From positions 310,001-374,000 of the forward strand of contig CALLPN010000003.1 in assembly GCA_938015435.1 (NCBI GenBank): a stretch of DNA of 64,000 nt, read 5' to 3'. Under the pieces are notes generated by a model that saw only the letters and a program-made list of their open reading frames with translations, had not been told where the DNA came from and did no database searches. The first letter of the stretch is position 1. Each line of letters begins with the position of its first letter. Position numbers and translations under genes: made by a program. The DNA is from an uncultured Saprospiraceae bacterium. GTDB taxonomy: Bacteria > Bacteroidota > Bacteroidia > Chitinophagales > Saprospiraceae. Below, piece after piece: positions 1 through 8,319 of the stretch.

Positions 1-658
1 CACCTCGCTTACCCCCATTGTAATCAGCTACATCTACAGTACCTCCAGTCTGGAAGTCAGGATATATTTTTACTGGTTTGTCTTGTAGTATCTTGATGGA
101 TGCTTTGATGATTTCGATAAAATTATGCGGCATGATCTTCGTCGAAAGACCAACTGCGATACCTTCTACACCCTGCGCTAGTACCAATGGAAACTTGGCG
201 GGTAATGTGATCGGTTCATTTTTACGACCATCATATGACATCTGCCAATCCGTAGTCTGTGGATTGAAGAGTACATCGAGAGCAAATTTTGTCAGCCTAG
301 CTTCTATATACCTGGCCGCGGCTGCACTATCTCCTGTTCGGATATCACCCCAATTTCCCTGGCAGTCTATGAGTAGATCTTTTTGGCCAAGGTTGACTAA
401 GGCGGCACCAATAGCTGCATCACCATGCGGGTGATACTGCATAGTCTGACCTATGATATTAGCCACTTTATGGAATCTACCATCGTCTATCTGCTTCATA
501 GAGTGCAATATTCTACGTTGCACTGGTTTCAGTCCATCATCGATATCTGGTACGGCACGTTCGAGTATTACATACGACGCATAGTCCAAGAAGTATTCCT
601 TGTACATGCCTTTGAGCGTGATCACCTTATCTTCGTCTTCTTTATTGTTCTCTTCCAT
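1..658 (-). CDS. parC: DNA topoisomerase IV subunit A, 5' part (runs off window)
   Basis: Reading leftward from the ATG at 658, about 219 codons are open to the window edge. The product is the N-terminal breakage-reunion domain of a type IIA topoisomerase A subunit, which cuts and rejoins DNA to decatenate chromosomes. Visible features are FLDYASYVILERAVPD near residues 23-38, YHPHGDAA at 75-82, and the Arg116-Tyr117 pair in AAARYIEAR, Tyr117 being the expected DNA-linking residue. The DDGRFHKVANIIGQTMQYHP stretch resembles Bacteroidota ParC rather than GyrA. The positions matching E. coli GyrA Ser83 and Asp87 are both Ala (81 and 85). A candidate -7 box lies just upstream at 678-685. GyrA is the only real alternative and cannot be excluded without the C-terminal domain. 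Confidence 0.93.
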   Translation of the reverse strand, partial: MEENNKEDEDKVITLKGMYKEYFLDYASYVILERAVPDIDDGLKPVQRRILHSMKQIDDGRFHKVANIIGQTMQYHPHGDAAIGAALVNLGQKDLLIDCQGNWGDIRTGDSAAAARYIEARLTKFALDVLFNPQTTDWQMSYDGRKNEPITLPAKFPLVLAQGVEGIAVGLSTKIMPHNFIEIIKASIKILQDKPVKIYPDFQTGGTVDVADYNGGKRG

Positions 659-999
659 AGTGTATTATTGCAATCCCCAAAGATATATTATTGAATTATC
701 AATAGTGTATTTGTTTGGTACTTAATTGGTTAACTAAGTAAATTAATGTTCGTGCAAAGCTAATTCGCAAAATAGGGTACTCAAAAATTAGAGAAAATAT
801 TTATTTGGCAGGTATATAACCCTATAGAAGTAACATTAAGGCATTTAGATGCATGATTGCTTTCAAGTAATATAGTAGTATATATCTAGTTCTATTAGTC
901 TAGGCAAATTGATGGTGAACAGATTTAAAGGGGGTTCATTATATTTTGAAGCACCATGGCTTTACAATGCAGTTTACTCTTAATGCTAACTTGATTATT
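659..999. other. Intergenic, no gene seen
   Basis: AT-rich spacer between two minus-strand genes. Apart from the parC promoter candidate at its left edge I see no ORF, hairpin terminator or repeat that I can support. Confidence 0.6.
678..685 (-). promoter_or_regulatory. Candidate -7 box for parC
   Basis: On the minus strand this reads TATCTTTG, fitting the Bacteroidota consensus TAnnTTTG, about 20 bases before the parC ATG. I found no convincing -33 TTG at normal spacing. The sequence just downstream (GGATTGCAA) recurs before the SPOR gene near 1662-1680, where the box is TATCTTTA. Confidence 0.4.
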
Positions 1000-1602
1000 C
1001 TAGTACTGCTGTGCATGTACATAGCAATCTACACCGCTTCGTTTTAGCTCATTGGATACTTTGAGTGCCGCTTCATAAGTTGAATACCTCGATGCTACCA
1101 CTGAGTGATATTGCGAGAGATCAAATACTACTAATTGAGAATTATCATAGCCTAGTTTAGATAATCTTTTTTGCATATCCAAAGCATAATCTTTGATTAA
1201 GAAACTACCTGCTATTACCATGTATTTACCACTAGTATTACCTTTCGATACAGTATTACTATATGATGGCTTAGATTGAGAAGGTCTATTGACTGGTTCT
1301 GAAGGTTTAGACTCTTGTTCGTTAAGATTATCCTCTACTACTTTATCTATTTCTGTATAGTCGATTTGATCTTCAGACTCAGTAGTCATGTCAGACGGAT
1401 CGTCTGTGATATCATCTTCCTGGTCTTCAAAGAAGTCGTCTTCATCATACGTTTCTTCTGTCGTATCGTCTGCACTAGCTGTAGTTGAGGTTGGTGTATT
1501 GTTTCCCTCATCCGAACCACAAGACTTTACTATGGAACTAAGCCATAGAAAAAGGAAGAAGAGTACAACAGCGTAAATTAGTATTTTGAGTAGTCTGTTC
1601 AT
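1000..1602 (-). CDS. Membrane-anchored SPOR-domain protein
   Basis: The 200-residue product has one N-terminal membrane segment (about residues 7-25), then a long low-complexity linker rich in Asp, Glu, Thr and Ser (about 30-110), and a C-terminal domain (about 125-200) beginning GKYMVIAGSF that matches the SPOR fold: the pattern YMVIAGSF, ALDMQKRLSKLGY and YEAALKVSNELKRSG is typical. SPOR domains bind denuded glycan strands of peptidoglycan, often at division sites. The protein should sit in the inner membrane with the SPOR domain in the periplasm. It appears monocistronic. The specific role is unknown; SPOR-domain division proteins of the FtsN type have the same layout, but this is not enough to name it. 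Confidence 0.85.
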   Translation of the reverse strand: MNRLLKILIYAVVLFFLFLWLSSIVKSCGSDEGNNTPTSTTASADDTTEETYDEDDFFEDQEDDITDDPSDMTTESEDQIDYTEIDKVVEDNLNEQESKPSEPVNRPSQSKPSYSNTVSKGNTSGKYMVIAGSFLIKDYALDMQKRLSKLGYDNSQLVVFDLSQYHSVVASRYSTYEAALKVSNELKRSGVDCYVHAQQY

Positions 1603-1770
1603 CGTTATTTGTAGTTTTCCAAGTAATAGATGTAATCAACAGCTTATTGGGGATAAAGAGTTGCAATCCATAAAGATACAAATATAAATAATATTACATG
1701 TGTTTTGATAGCACTAATAATATTTTAATGATTTCTTGTTTGTTTTATTCGGCGGAAACTACTTTTTTGA

Positions 1771-2919
1771 CTATAACTCTGTCCACTTCTCATTGCTCTT
1801 ACCACTTGCGACCACGGCATAGACGAATTTCATTCCTCTAACACCGTCATCTACTGTAGGGTAGTCCATGTATTTGTCATCTGGCATTTCTCCTAAGACC
1901 CTAGATCTGATGCACATAGCTACATTTCGATAGATATTAGCAAATGCTTCTAAGTAGCCTTCTGGATGTCCAGCTGGCAACCTTGTGTGATCATTGGTTT
2001 GGTCATATAGATTACCTACTCCTGTCCGATAGATCTGAGTGGGTTGATCGAGCCATTTTACAGTGAGACTATTGGGCTCCATTTGTTTCCATGAGAGACT
2101 CCCTTTTTCACCATAGATATTGATATGAAGATCGTTTTCTTCACCAGCGCTAATCTGACTGGCGTATAGGATACCTCTGGCACCGTTGTTAAATCTTAAA
2201 AGTACATTCCCATCATCATCTAACTGGCGACCTTCGACTAGGGTACTTATGTCAGCGCAAAGTTCTGTGATCTTGAGACCAGTGATGTATTCTGCTAAGT
2301 TTTCAGCATGAGTGCCGATATCTCCCATAGCACCTGCGATTCCGGATTTACTTGGATCTGTACGCCAGCTAGCTTGTTTTTGATCTGAAGCCTCGAGAAG
2401 GGTAGAAAGCCAACCTTGTGGATAGGCGACTACAACCTTACGTATCTTACCGATCTCTTGATGTGCGATCATGGCTCGTGCTTGCTTGACCATTGGGTAT
2501 CCAGTGTAGTTATGAGTCAGCGCGAAGATTAGTCCAGTTTGTTTTACTAGTTTTTGGAGTTCTTCGGCTTGATCCATATCAAAGCTTAGCGGCTTATCAC
2601 AAACTACGTGGAATCCGTAATCAAGAGCCATTTTGGCTGGTCCATAGTGCATATGATTAGGAGTAACGATAGATACGAAATCCATACGTTCGCTTTCAGG
2701 TAATTCTGCTTCTCTTGTGATCATCTCTAAATAATCATTATAAACTCTATCTGCTGGCAGGAAAAAATCTTCACCGGAAGCTTTAGATACTTCTGGTTTA
2801 CTGCTGAATGCGCCACATACTAACTCGATCTGACCATCTAATGCTGCAGCCATACGATGCACACCACCGATAAATGCACCACGTCCTCCACCTATCATTC
2901 CCATTCTTATTTTCCTCAT
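1771..2919 (-). CDS. Gfo/Idh/MocA family NAD(P)-dependent oxidoreductase
   Basis: 382 residues, normal length for the family. The N-terminal Rossmann fold starts at once (MGMIGGGRGAFIGGVHR), with VSIVTPNHMHYGPAKMAL and the CDKPLS motif (the family's EKP lysine loop) near residues 105-135. The C-terminal half has GAMGDIGTHAENL, the usual substrate-side Asp/His region. Such enzymes oxidise or reduce sugars, inositols and related polyols in the cytoplasm; the substrate cannot be read from sequence. No signal peptide or Tat motif is present. A nested palindromic repeat lies between it and the purine phosphorylase gene upstream, so co-transcription is doubtful. Confidence 0.92.
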   Translation of the reverse strand: MRKIRMGMIGGGRGAFIGGVHRMAAALDGQIELVCGAFSSKPEVSKASGEDFFLPADRVYNDYLEMITREAELPESERMDFVSIVTPNHMHYGPAKMALDYGFHVVCDKPLSFDMDQAEELQKLVKQTGLIFALTHNYTGYPMVKQARAMIAHQEIGKIRKVVVAYPQGWLSTLLEASDQKQASWRTDPSKSGIAGAMGDIGTHAENLAEYITGLKITELCADISTLVEGRQLDDDGNVLLRFNNGARGILYASQISAGEENDLHINIYGEKGSLSWKQMEPNSLTVKWLDQPTQIYRTGVGNLYDQTNDHTRLPAGHPEGYLEAFANIYRNVAMCIRSRVLGEMPDDKYMDYPTVDDGVRGMKFVYAVVASGKSNEKWTEL

Positions 2920-3067
2920 AACTATAGATAGTTTTTTTGAAATAAAACTGTATATACTTCAAGAAGAAATTCAACTTTCGGTATCTCCTCCTCTTAGTGA
3001 TATTAACTTCAGAAATTTATACGATGAAGGTATTAATCTTTGGCTAAGTTTAAGAAAAATTAAGTAA

Positions 3068-3178
3068 TGATCGGTAAGCGCGTAGCGATTGATGAGTATT
3101 ATGAGTGTATTAATTTTTCGTTTTTTCCTCTACATTTTTGCTCATCAATCTCTCCTTTTCAGTCGTGCTTACCGATCA
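3068..3178. repeat. Nested palindromic repeat, copy 1 (family P)
   Basis: A 111-base doubly nested inverted repeat. Outer arms TGATCGGTAAGC (3068-3079) and GCTTACCGATCA (3167-3178) are perfect 12-mers; inner arms GATTGATGAG (3087-3096) and CTCATCAATC (3141-3150) are perfect 10-mers. Three diverged copies with the same arm words occur at 22345-22457, 22535-22718 and 22791-22860. It sits between two same-strand genes and contains no ORF. Confidence 0.85.
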
Positions 3179-3215
3179 ATAATAAGTGCCATCTCAAATA
3201 ATATTATACTTGAAT

Positions 3216-4049
3216 TTATAATCTTTTAATAAGCACCTCCCAAACCTTTTTTAATTGACCTCCAGACTCATGAGCTACGGCAATTACTTCTTCTAAAGTC
3301 GTCTCTGTTATTTGCTCTGGTGGATAGCATACATTAGATACTATAGAACAAACCATAGTGTTGATCTCAGCGTGTTTGGCTACGATTACTTCTGGTACAG
3401 TGGACATGCCTACTACATCTGCTCCCATAATATGAAGCATATTGTATTCTGCTGGAGTCTCTAGGCTTGGCCCTTGAAGACTTACATATACGCCTTCATG
3501 ATATGGGATATTAATTGAGTTAGCCGCATCTTTAAATTTACTTCTCCAAGACTGAGTGTAAGCCTCTTTCATATCAGGGAATCTTAGTCCTAAGCGATCA
3601 TCATTAGCACCAGTTAGTGGATGATCTGGCATAAGATTGATGTGATCTTTGATAAGTATCAATGCACCAGCATGGTACTCGGCTTTGAGTCCGCCGGCTA
3701 CATTAGATATCCATAAATTATCGATACCTAAAGCTTGCACAACCCTGACTGGGAACGTCACTTCTTTTGCCGAATATCCCTCGTAACAATGAAATCTACC
3801 ACTCATGACCAAGACATGCACTCCATGCCAAATCCCTATAAGAAGATGGCCTTCATGACCTTCTACAGTGCTCTGAGGAAAATGGGGGATATCACCGTAT
3901 GGAATAGTATGTAGAACGTTTATATCGTCTTTGATACCAGATAAACCTGTACCCAATGTCATGGCTACTTTAATATCTCCGTCATAAATATTTTTGATGA
4001 ATGCGGCGGCTGTTTGTATTTGATTATAGTAAGTGTTGGTATCGATCAT
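3216..4049 (-). CDS. Purine nucleoside phosphorylase (trimeric type)
   Basis: Phosphorolysis of (deoxy)purine nucleosides to base and (deoxy)ribose-1-phosphate in purine salvage. Family marks: TLGTGLSG for the phosphate-binding loop, HFPQSTVEGHEGHLLIG, MSGRFHCYEGY, and the strongly diagnostic SLQGPSLETPAEYNM followed by GADVVGMSTVPEVIVAKH. The Asn in SIVSNVC matches the purine-contact Asn of the human enzyme. The open frame extends to a TTG at 4058, but the ATG at 4049 (MIDTNTYYNQ) is preferred. Length (277 residues) is typical. PunA would be the usual symbol, but specificity among guanosine, inosine and methylthioadenosine cannot be settled here. Confidence 0.93.
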   Translation of the reverse strand: MIDTNTYYNQIQTAAAFIKNIYDGDIKVAMTLGTGLSGIKDDINVLHTIPYGDIPHFPQSTVEGHEGHLLIGIWHGVHVLVMSGRFHCYEGYSAKEVTFPVRVVQALGIDNLWISNVAGGLKAEYHAGALILIKDHINLMPDHPLTGANDDRLGLRFPDMKEAYTQSWRSKFKDAANSINIPYHEGVYVSLQGPSLETPAEYNMLHIMGADVVGMSTVPEVIVAKHAEINTMVCSIVSNVCYPPEQITETTLEEVIAVAHESGGQLKKVWEVLIKRL

Positions 4050-4175
4050 TGGAATCAAGTGGTTTTTACTGCAACGCGGTTTAGTTGGATTAACAAAGGT
4101 TTAAACCTATAGTACTAAAGTATTAAAAGACTCAACGGAATTCAACTATTTCTCATGGATTTAAGGATTTTTAAT

Positions 4176-4218
4176 GGAACACAGATTGAGCGGATTGACA
4201 CTGATTTGCACGGATAAT
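4176..4218 (+). repeat. Left terminal inverted repeat of GxxExxY element
   Basis: Reads GGAACACAGATTGAGCGGAT onward. The reverse complement of 4856-4888 begins GGAACACGGATTGAGCAGAT, and the match continues for about 30 bases with few mismatches. The two arms enclose the GxxExxY gene. Confidence 0.75.
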
Positions 4219-4314
4219 ACTAAAGTATTAATTGATTTATCAGATTTTCAATTGGCCTGTATATCTTCGAAGTAATTCGTGTGAATCATTTTTAATTTTT
4301 GTTTTATTATATTT

Positions 4315-4686
4315 TTACCAATCGGCAGAATATATCTTTCTTTTAAACTCAGGTCTTGTTCCGAAATTCAATAGAAGGCCTACTTCGATATTAGTCGCTT
4401 TCAGATAGTTGACCAATTGAGCTTCATGTTGTTCTACTAATTTACCTTTTGCTTTCAATTCGATGATTACCTTATCGTCTATTATCAAGTCTGCAAAATA
4501 TTCACCCACTAATTTATTATCGTAATAGACTTTGATAGGCTTTTGTTTTGTGGCAGTTAATCCATGCTTTTTAAGTTCTATAATCATTGAATTTTCATAG
4601 ACTTTTTCTAAAAATCCATGTCCAATTGTATTGTAAACTTTGTAATACGCTCTGATAATTTTTTCGGTGATTTCACTGTGCTTCAT
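4315..4686 (-). CDS. GxxExxY protein (PD-(D/E)XK nuclease-like)
   Basis: 123 residues. The name motif is visible as GHGFLEKVYE (about residues 22-31), followed by the nuclease-like core EYFADLIIDDKVIIELKA (about 62-79), with Asp, Glu and Lys spaced as in PD-(D/E)XK folds, and the LVNYLKAT...VGLLLNFG ending typical of TIGR04256. The function of this family is not established; nuclease activity is inferred from the fold. The gene is flanked by about 30-base inverted repeats at 4176-4218 and 4856-4888, suggesting it travels or once travelled as a small element. No neighbour seems to be co-transcribed. Confidence 0.9.
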   Translation of the reverse strand: MKHSEITEKIIRAYYKVYNTIGHGFLEKVYENSMIIELKKHGLTATKQKPIKVYYDNKLVGEYFADLIIDDKVIIELKAKGKLVEQHEAQLVNYLKATNIEVGLLLNFGTRPEFKRKIYSADW

Positions 4687-4724
4687 ATTCTAATTATTTA
4701 GGGTAAATATCGATGAAATCCCTA

Positions 4725-4800
4725 ACTAATACCGTTTACGTTTTAAGATGTCATTAATTTTGGTAAATCAGCTCAAAACGTAACGGCATTATACCAAAAT
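4725..4800. repeat. Imperfect palindrome upstream of the GxxExxY gene
   Basis: ACCGTTTACGTTTTAAGATG near 4728 and the reverse complement of a stretch near 4768-4785 (GCCGTTACGTTTTGAGCTG) are imperfect mirror copies, with ATTTTGGTA words also repeated in both orientations. It lies inside the element bounded by the inverted repeats, at the 5' side of its gene, and could act as promoter-proximal structure or element-internal ends. Confidence 0.45.
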
Positions 4801-4855
4801 AATAAGCGACATTCTTCAGCAGAATTGGTAAAATCCATAAAAGCAAATATCTCTG

Positions 4856-4888
4856 AAAATCCATGTTAATCTGCTCAATCCGTGTTCC
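4856..4888 (-). repeat. Right terminal inverted repeat of GxxExxY element
   Basis: Mirror partner of 4176-4218. Together they define an element of about 713 bases. I could not make out a clear target-site duplication next to the arms. Confidence 0.75.
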
Positions 4889-4994
4889 TATTACACAACA
4901 TCATTTTCGTTGAGAGGGCAGGAGCCCTTCAACGAAAGTTATGCTGATGAGCTTGCGATTAATCCTTTCATCGAATCTATCGGAGTCCACGTGT

Positions 4995-5070
4995 TTCGGA
5001 GTCCATGTGTTTTTTCTACGAAAAAGCCACATTCCCACTCCGACTGCGCGTGTTTGCTGCGCAAGCCACG
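4995..5070 (-). repeat. Gene-end stem-loop repeat, copy 1 (family S), after mqnC
   Basis: Immediately after the mqnC stop. Read in the gene direction it holds a weak hairpin TTGC-GCA-GCAA, then GGAATGTGGCTTTTTCGTAG and an ACACATGGACTCC tail. The same order is found after the genes ending at 9888 and 23072. ORFs predicted across 4901-5240 are unsupported and fall in this repeat or antisense to mqnC. Confidence 0.65.
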
Positions 5071-5075
5071 CTAGT

Positions 5076-6224
5076 CTAATCCACAATCATCGTCTCGGTA
5101 TCCAATACTTGTTGCTTCACATTTTCAGGAAGGTTGCGATATCCATATTGTTGATTACGAAGTTGAGGTCTAAATCCTGCATCTTTGATTGCTTGCTGTA
5201 TCCCATCCGCTGTAAATCTAAATGCCGCTCCAGCCGCTGATACTACATTTTCTTCAATCATAATTGAGCCAAAATCATTAGCTCCTGAATGCAGACATAC
5301 TTGAGCAACTTTCTTACCGACAGTAAGCCAAGAAGCTTGAATGTTAATCACGTTAGGTAGCATGATACGGCTCATGGCAATCATACGTACATATTCATCA
5401 CCAGTACAATTGTTTCTTGCTCTTTTTATCTTTTTGAGAATGGTGTCTTCATCCATAAATGGCCAAGGAATAAAAGCCAGGAATCCTTTGGCATGCTCTG
5501 GCTTTTCAGATTGCACTTGACGGATGGCAGCTAAATGTTCCATACGCTCTAGATTAGTCTCTATATGTCCAAACATCATAGTCGCAGATGTCGTAATATC
5601 TAACTGGTGAGCTGCTCTCATGACATCTAGCCATTCTTCACCGCCACACTTACCTTTAGAGATAAGTCTACGCACACGATCGTCAAGAATTTCTGCTCCG
5701 GCTCCTGGTAGTGAGTCTAGCCCTGATTCTTTGAGCGCTTTGAGTACTTCAGTATGTGATTTACCTTCCAGTTTAGCTACGTGAGCGATTTCTGGTGGTC
5801 CAAGAGCATGTAGTTTTAAGTTAGGATATAAGCTTTTGAGTTCGCTGAATAGATCGCAGTAATACTGTAATCCTAGATCTGGGTGGTGTCCTCCTTGAAG
5901 AAGTAACTGTTCTCCACCGTAAGCAAATGTCTCTTCTATCTTTTGTTTATAAGATTCGATATCTGTAATGTAGCTTTCTTCATGTCCTGGACGACGAAAG
6001 AAGTTGCAGAATTTACAATTGGCGATACAGACGTTGGTTGTATTACTGTTTCTGTCGATGATCCAGGTAACCGTTTTTTCTGGCACTTTCTGGAATCTGA
6101 GGGAATCTGCCACTTGCATGAGCTCCGCAGTGCTAGCATTTTCAAATAAGAAAACGCCATCCTCCGCAGTTAGCCATTCTAGTGCTAATGCTTTATCTAA
6201 TAATGAGTCTATTCGCTTTTGCAT
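5076..6224 (-). CDS. mqnC: Cyclic dehypoxanthinyl futalosine synthase (radical SAM)
   Basis: MqnC closes the ring of dehypoxanthine futalosine in the futalosine branch of menaquinone synthesis, a radical SAM reaction in the cytoplasm. The 4Fe-4S motif is CIANCKFCNFFR (CxxxCxxC) about residues 55-66, preceded by the family-typical TWIIDRNSNTTNV; LLQGGHHPDLGLQYYCDLF and SLPGAGAEIL are also MqnC/MqnE-like. The open frame reaches back to a TTG at 6254, but ATG 6224 (MQKRIDSLLDKAL) gives the normal family start. MqnE is the nearest alternative; the order of motifs favours MqnC. No other mqn gene is in the window. A structured repeat follows the stop. Confidence 0.92.
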   Translation of the reverse strand: MQKRIDSLLDKALALEWLTAEDGVFLFENASTAELMQVADSLRFQKVPEKTVTWIIDRNSNTTNVCIANCKFCNFFRRPGHEESYITDIESYKQKIEETFAYGGEQLLLQGGHHPDLGLQYYCDLFSELKSLYPNLKLHALGPPEIAHVAKLEGKSHTEVLKALKESGLDSLPGAGAEILDDRVRRLISKGKCGGEEWLDVMRAAHQLDITTSATMMFGHIETNLERMEHLAAIRQVQSEKPEHAKGFLAFIPWPFMDEDTILKKIKRARNNCTGDEYVRMIAMSRIMLPNVINIQASWLTVGKKVAQVCLHSGANDFGSIMIEENVVSAAGAAFRFTADGIQQAIKDAGFRPQLRNQQYGYRNLPENVKQQVLDTETMIVD

Positions 6225-6566
6225 ATATCGATAATTGTGATGTAAAAGTAACAAGATACTGGGGCGAGAGTTCTTAATTAGGGTACTATTCGCAAGTTAG
6301 GATTAAACTAAAGCTATAGAAAGAACAATATTGGACTATATCCATTATACATAGATATAAGTAAGGGATGCAAGGGAGACATTATTGGGTTTAAGATATT
6401 GAATATGACCTAAGATCAATTCATTGTCATATTCCCTTATAAAGGCACACTTTGTTATTTCGATTCCCTTACATTTGTGTGTGCAACAATCTTGTGAGGT
6501 ACTCACTTACTTCATAAAGGTTGCAAAGTAAATTAATCAATATAACGATCAACAAAAACAAAGAAT
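6225..6566. other. Divergent intergenic region mqnC / acyl-CoA dehydrogenase
   Basis: No gene seen. It must carry both promoters. The only motif I can support is the TACATTTG box at 6470-6477 for the rightward gene. Confidence 0.5.
6470..6477 (+). promoter_or_regulatory. Candidate -7 box for the glutaryl-CoA dehydrogenase gene
   Basis: TACATTTG fits TAnnTTTG exactly. A TTTG at 6451-6454 could be the -33 element but is a little close (15 bases). It predicts a leader of about 80 bases. Confidence 0.4.
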
Positions 6567-7766
6567 ATGGAGGGCATAGTAAGGTCAACAAAGACCGATC
6601 TTTACGCTGGACATGATTACTACGGCGTAGATGATCTACTTTCTGAAGACCACAAGCTCGCAAGAGATGCTGTGAGAGACTGGGTAAAAAAATCAGTAAG
6701 TCCAATTATCGAAGACTGCTACGAAAAGGCAGTTTGTCCAACTCACTTATTTAAAGAATTAGCAGATATAGGTGCATTTGGCCCTAGTTTACCTGAGAAA
6801 TACGGGGGAGGAGGAATGGATGAGATCGCTTATGGTATCATCATGCAAGAGCTAGAGCGATGTGACTCAGGTCTTAGATCTATGGCGTCAGTGCAAGGTT
6901 CACTAGTGATGTATCCGATATACAGGTATGCCACTGAGGAGCAGAAGATGAAGTACTTACCTAAGTTAGGTAGCGGTGAGTTTATCGGATGTTTTGGTTT
7001 GACTGAACCTGATCACGGATCTAATCCATCAGGAATGACGACTAATATCGTAGACGATGGAGATGCATATATCCTCAATGGAGCAAAGATGTGGATCACC
7101 AATTCTCCAATAGCGGATCTTGCTGTAGTATGGGCGAAAGACGAAGAAGGGAAAATCAGAGGAATGATAGTAGAGACGGGTACACCAGGATTTACAACTC
7201 CTGAGATACATGGTAAACTATCACTAAGAGCAAGTATCACAGGTGAGCTAGTATTCGAAGATGTAAGAGTACCAAAAGAACAAGTATTTCCAGATATCAG
7301 AGGACTCAAAGGGCCTTTATCTTGCTTATCGAAGGCTAGATATGGAATCGCTTGGGGAGCCATCGGAGCAGCATTAGATTGTTATGATTCCGCATTAAGA
7401 TATACAATGCAAAGAGAACAGTTTGGTAAGCCTCTTGCAGGATTTCAATTGACTCAAAAGAAGTTGGCAGAAATGATCACTGAGATCACTAAAGCTCAAC
7501 TGATGGTATGGAGACTAGGAACTTTGGCTAACGATGGTAAAGCTACACCAGCGCAGATCTCTATGGCTAAGCGTAATAGCTGTGAGATAGCATTAAACAT
7601 CGCTAGAGAGGCACGTCAGATGCACGGAGGTATGGGAATTACTAATGAGTATCCTATCATGAGGCACATGGCAAACTTAGAGACCGTACTTACTTATGAA
7701 GGTACCCACGATATCCACCTATTGATTACAGGAATGGATGTTACTGGATTGAATGCTTTCAAGTAG
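6567..7766 (+). CDS. gcdH: Acyl-CoA dehydrogenase, glutaryl-CoA dehydrogenase type
   Basis: 399 residues, full length. FAD-dependent oxidation of an acyl-CoA, most likely glutaryl-CoA to crotonyl-CoA with decarboxylation (lysine/tryptophan breakdown). Resemblance to mitochondrial GCDH is unusually close throughout: ELERCDSGLRSMASVQGSLV, IGCFGLTEPDHGSNPSGM, KMWITNSPIADLAVVWAKDE, GKLSLRASITGEL, CLSKARYGIAWGAIGAALDC and LETVLTYEGTHDIHLLI, where the Glu of TYEGTHDIH is the catalytic base. The substrate assignment is from similarity as I recall it. The gene stands alone, with a strong terminator 35 bases after its stop. Confidence 0.9.
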   Translation: MEGIVRSTKTDLYAGHDYYGVDDLLSEDHKLARDAVRDWVKKSVSPIIEDCYEKAVCPTHLFKELADIGAFGPSLPEKYGGGGMDEIAYGIIMQELERCDSGLRSMASVQGSLVMYPIYRYATEEQKMKYLPKLGSGEFIGCFGLTEPDHGSNPSGMTTNIVDDGDAYILNGAKMWITNSPIADLAVVWAKDEEGKIRGMIVETGTPGFTTPEIHGKLSLRASITGELVFEDVRVPKEQVFPDIRGLKGPLSCLSKARYGIAWGAIGAALDCYDSALRYTMQREQFGKPLAGFQLTQKKLAEMITEITKAQLMVWRLGTLANDGKATPAQISMAKRNSCEIALNIAREARQMHGGMGITNEYPIMRHMANLETVLTYEGTHDIHLLITGMDVTGLNAFK

Positions 7767-7795
7767 TCTAAAAGATTACAATACAAATTATATAG

Positions 7796-7828
7796 AAAAA
7801 GCCACTCGTATTAGCGGGTGGCTTTTTT
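7796..7828 (+). terminator. Rho-independent terminator
   Basis: GCCACTCGTATTAGCGGGTGGC forms a stem (GCCACTCG/CGGGTGGC with a G-T pair) followed by six T and preceded by five A. It ends the gcdH transcript and may also serve the lipoprotein gene arriving from the right. Confidence 0.85.
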
Positions 7829-7852
7829 GTTTATACGATAGAGTTAGTTCTA

Positions 7853-8230
7853 TTATTCTACATTCCTTTCGATTCCTGCTAATTCAATTTGATAAAATCT
7901 ACCAGGCATTGGATCAGGGAAGATAAGGGGTAGAGTATTATCTCTTACAAATCCACAGAAAGTAACTTTGATATCTTCTTCTTGGTATGATGCATCCCAT
8001 TCATCTGGAACGTACCAACTATTGACTTCAACATCACTTTCGACAACGATCGCCCAACTTTCGTAACAAGTGAGAAACTTCGTATGACCCACAATATTAC
8101 TAATTGTAAATTGACAGTTTTCGTCAAGGCAGTTTAGTTCACTATCACAGATTACATCTGGCGTTTCTTCTGTTTTGTTACAGGATGCAATCATAATTCC
8201 TAGGAGAGCAAGAAGTATTATATTTTTCAT
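7853..8230 (-). CDS. Small lipoprotein, unknown function
   Basis: 125 residues with a lipoprotein signal, MKNIILLALLGIMIASCNK, lipid-attachment Cys at residue 17. The mature part has four more Cys (CDSELNCLDENC, then CYESW) and a later Cys in VTFCGF, which may form disulfides in the periplasm or at the surface. It ends with a short beta-rich segment. I do not recognise a domain. It is transcribed away from the TPR gene to its right, with a large palindrome in the shared upstream region, and converges on the gcdH terminator. Confidence 0.75.
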   Translation of the reverse strand: MKNIILLALLGIMIASCNKTEETPDVICDSELNCLDENCQFTISNIVGHTKFLTCYESWAIVVESDVEVNSWYVPDEWDASYQEEDIKVTFCGFVRDNTLPLIFPDPMPGRFYQIELAGIERNVE

Positions 8231-8319
8231 ATTGGCTAATTTAGTTATTCCGAAAGACGGTATTACTTTTGAAAAGGTTGGTCAACACATCAACTTTTGT
8301 AAAAATAGCATCTTATACA

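Noticed and set aside
78..694. Plus-strand ORFs at the left edge
   Set aside because: They are antisense to the clear topoisomerase IV reading frame on the minus strand.
4901..5240. Short ORFs on both strands after mqnC
   Set aside because: They run through the family S repeat or antisense to mqnC and show no protein-like conservation pattern.
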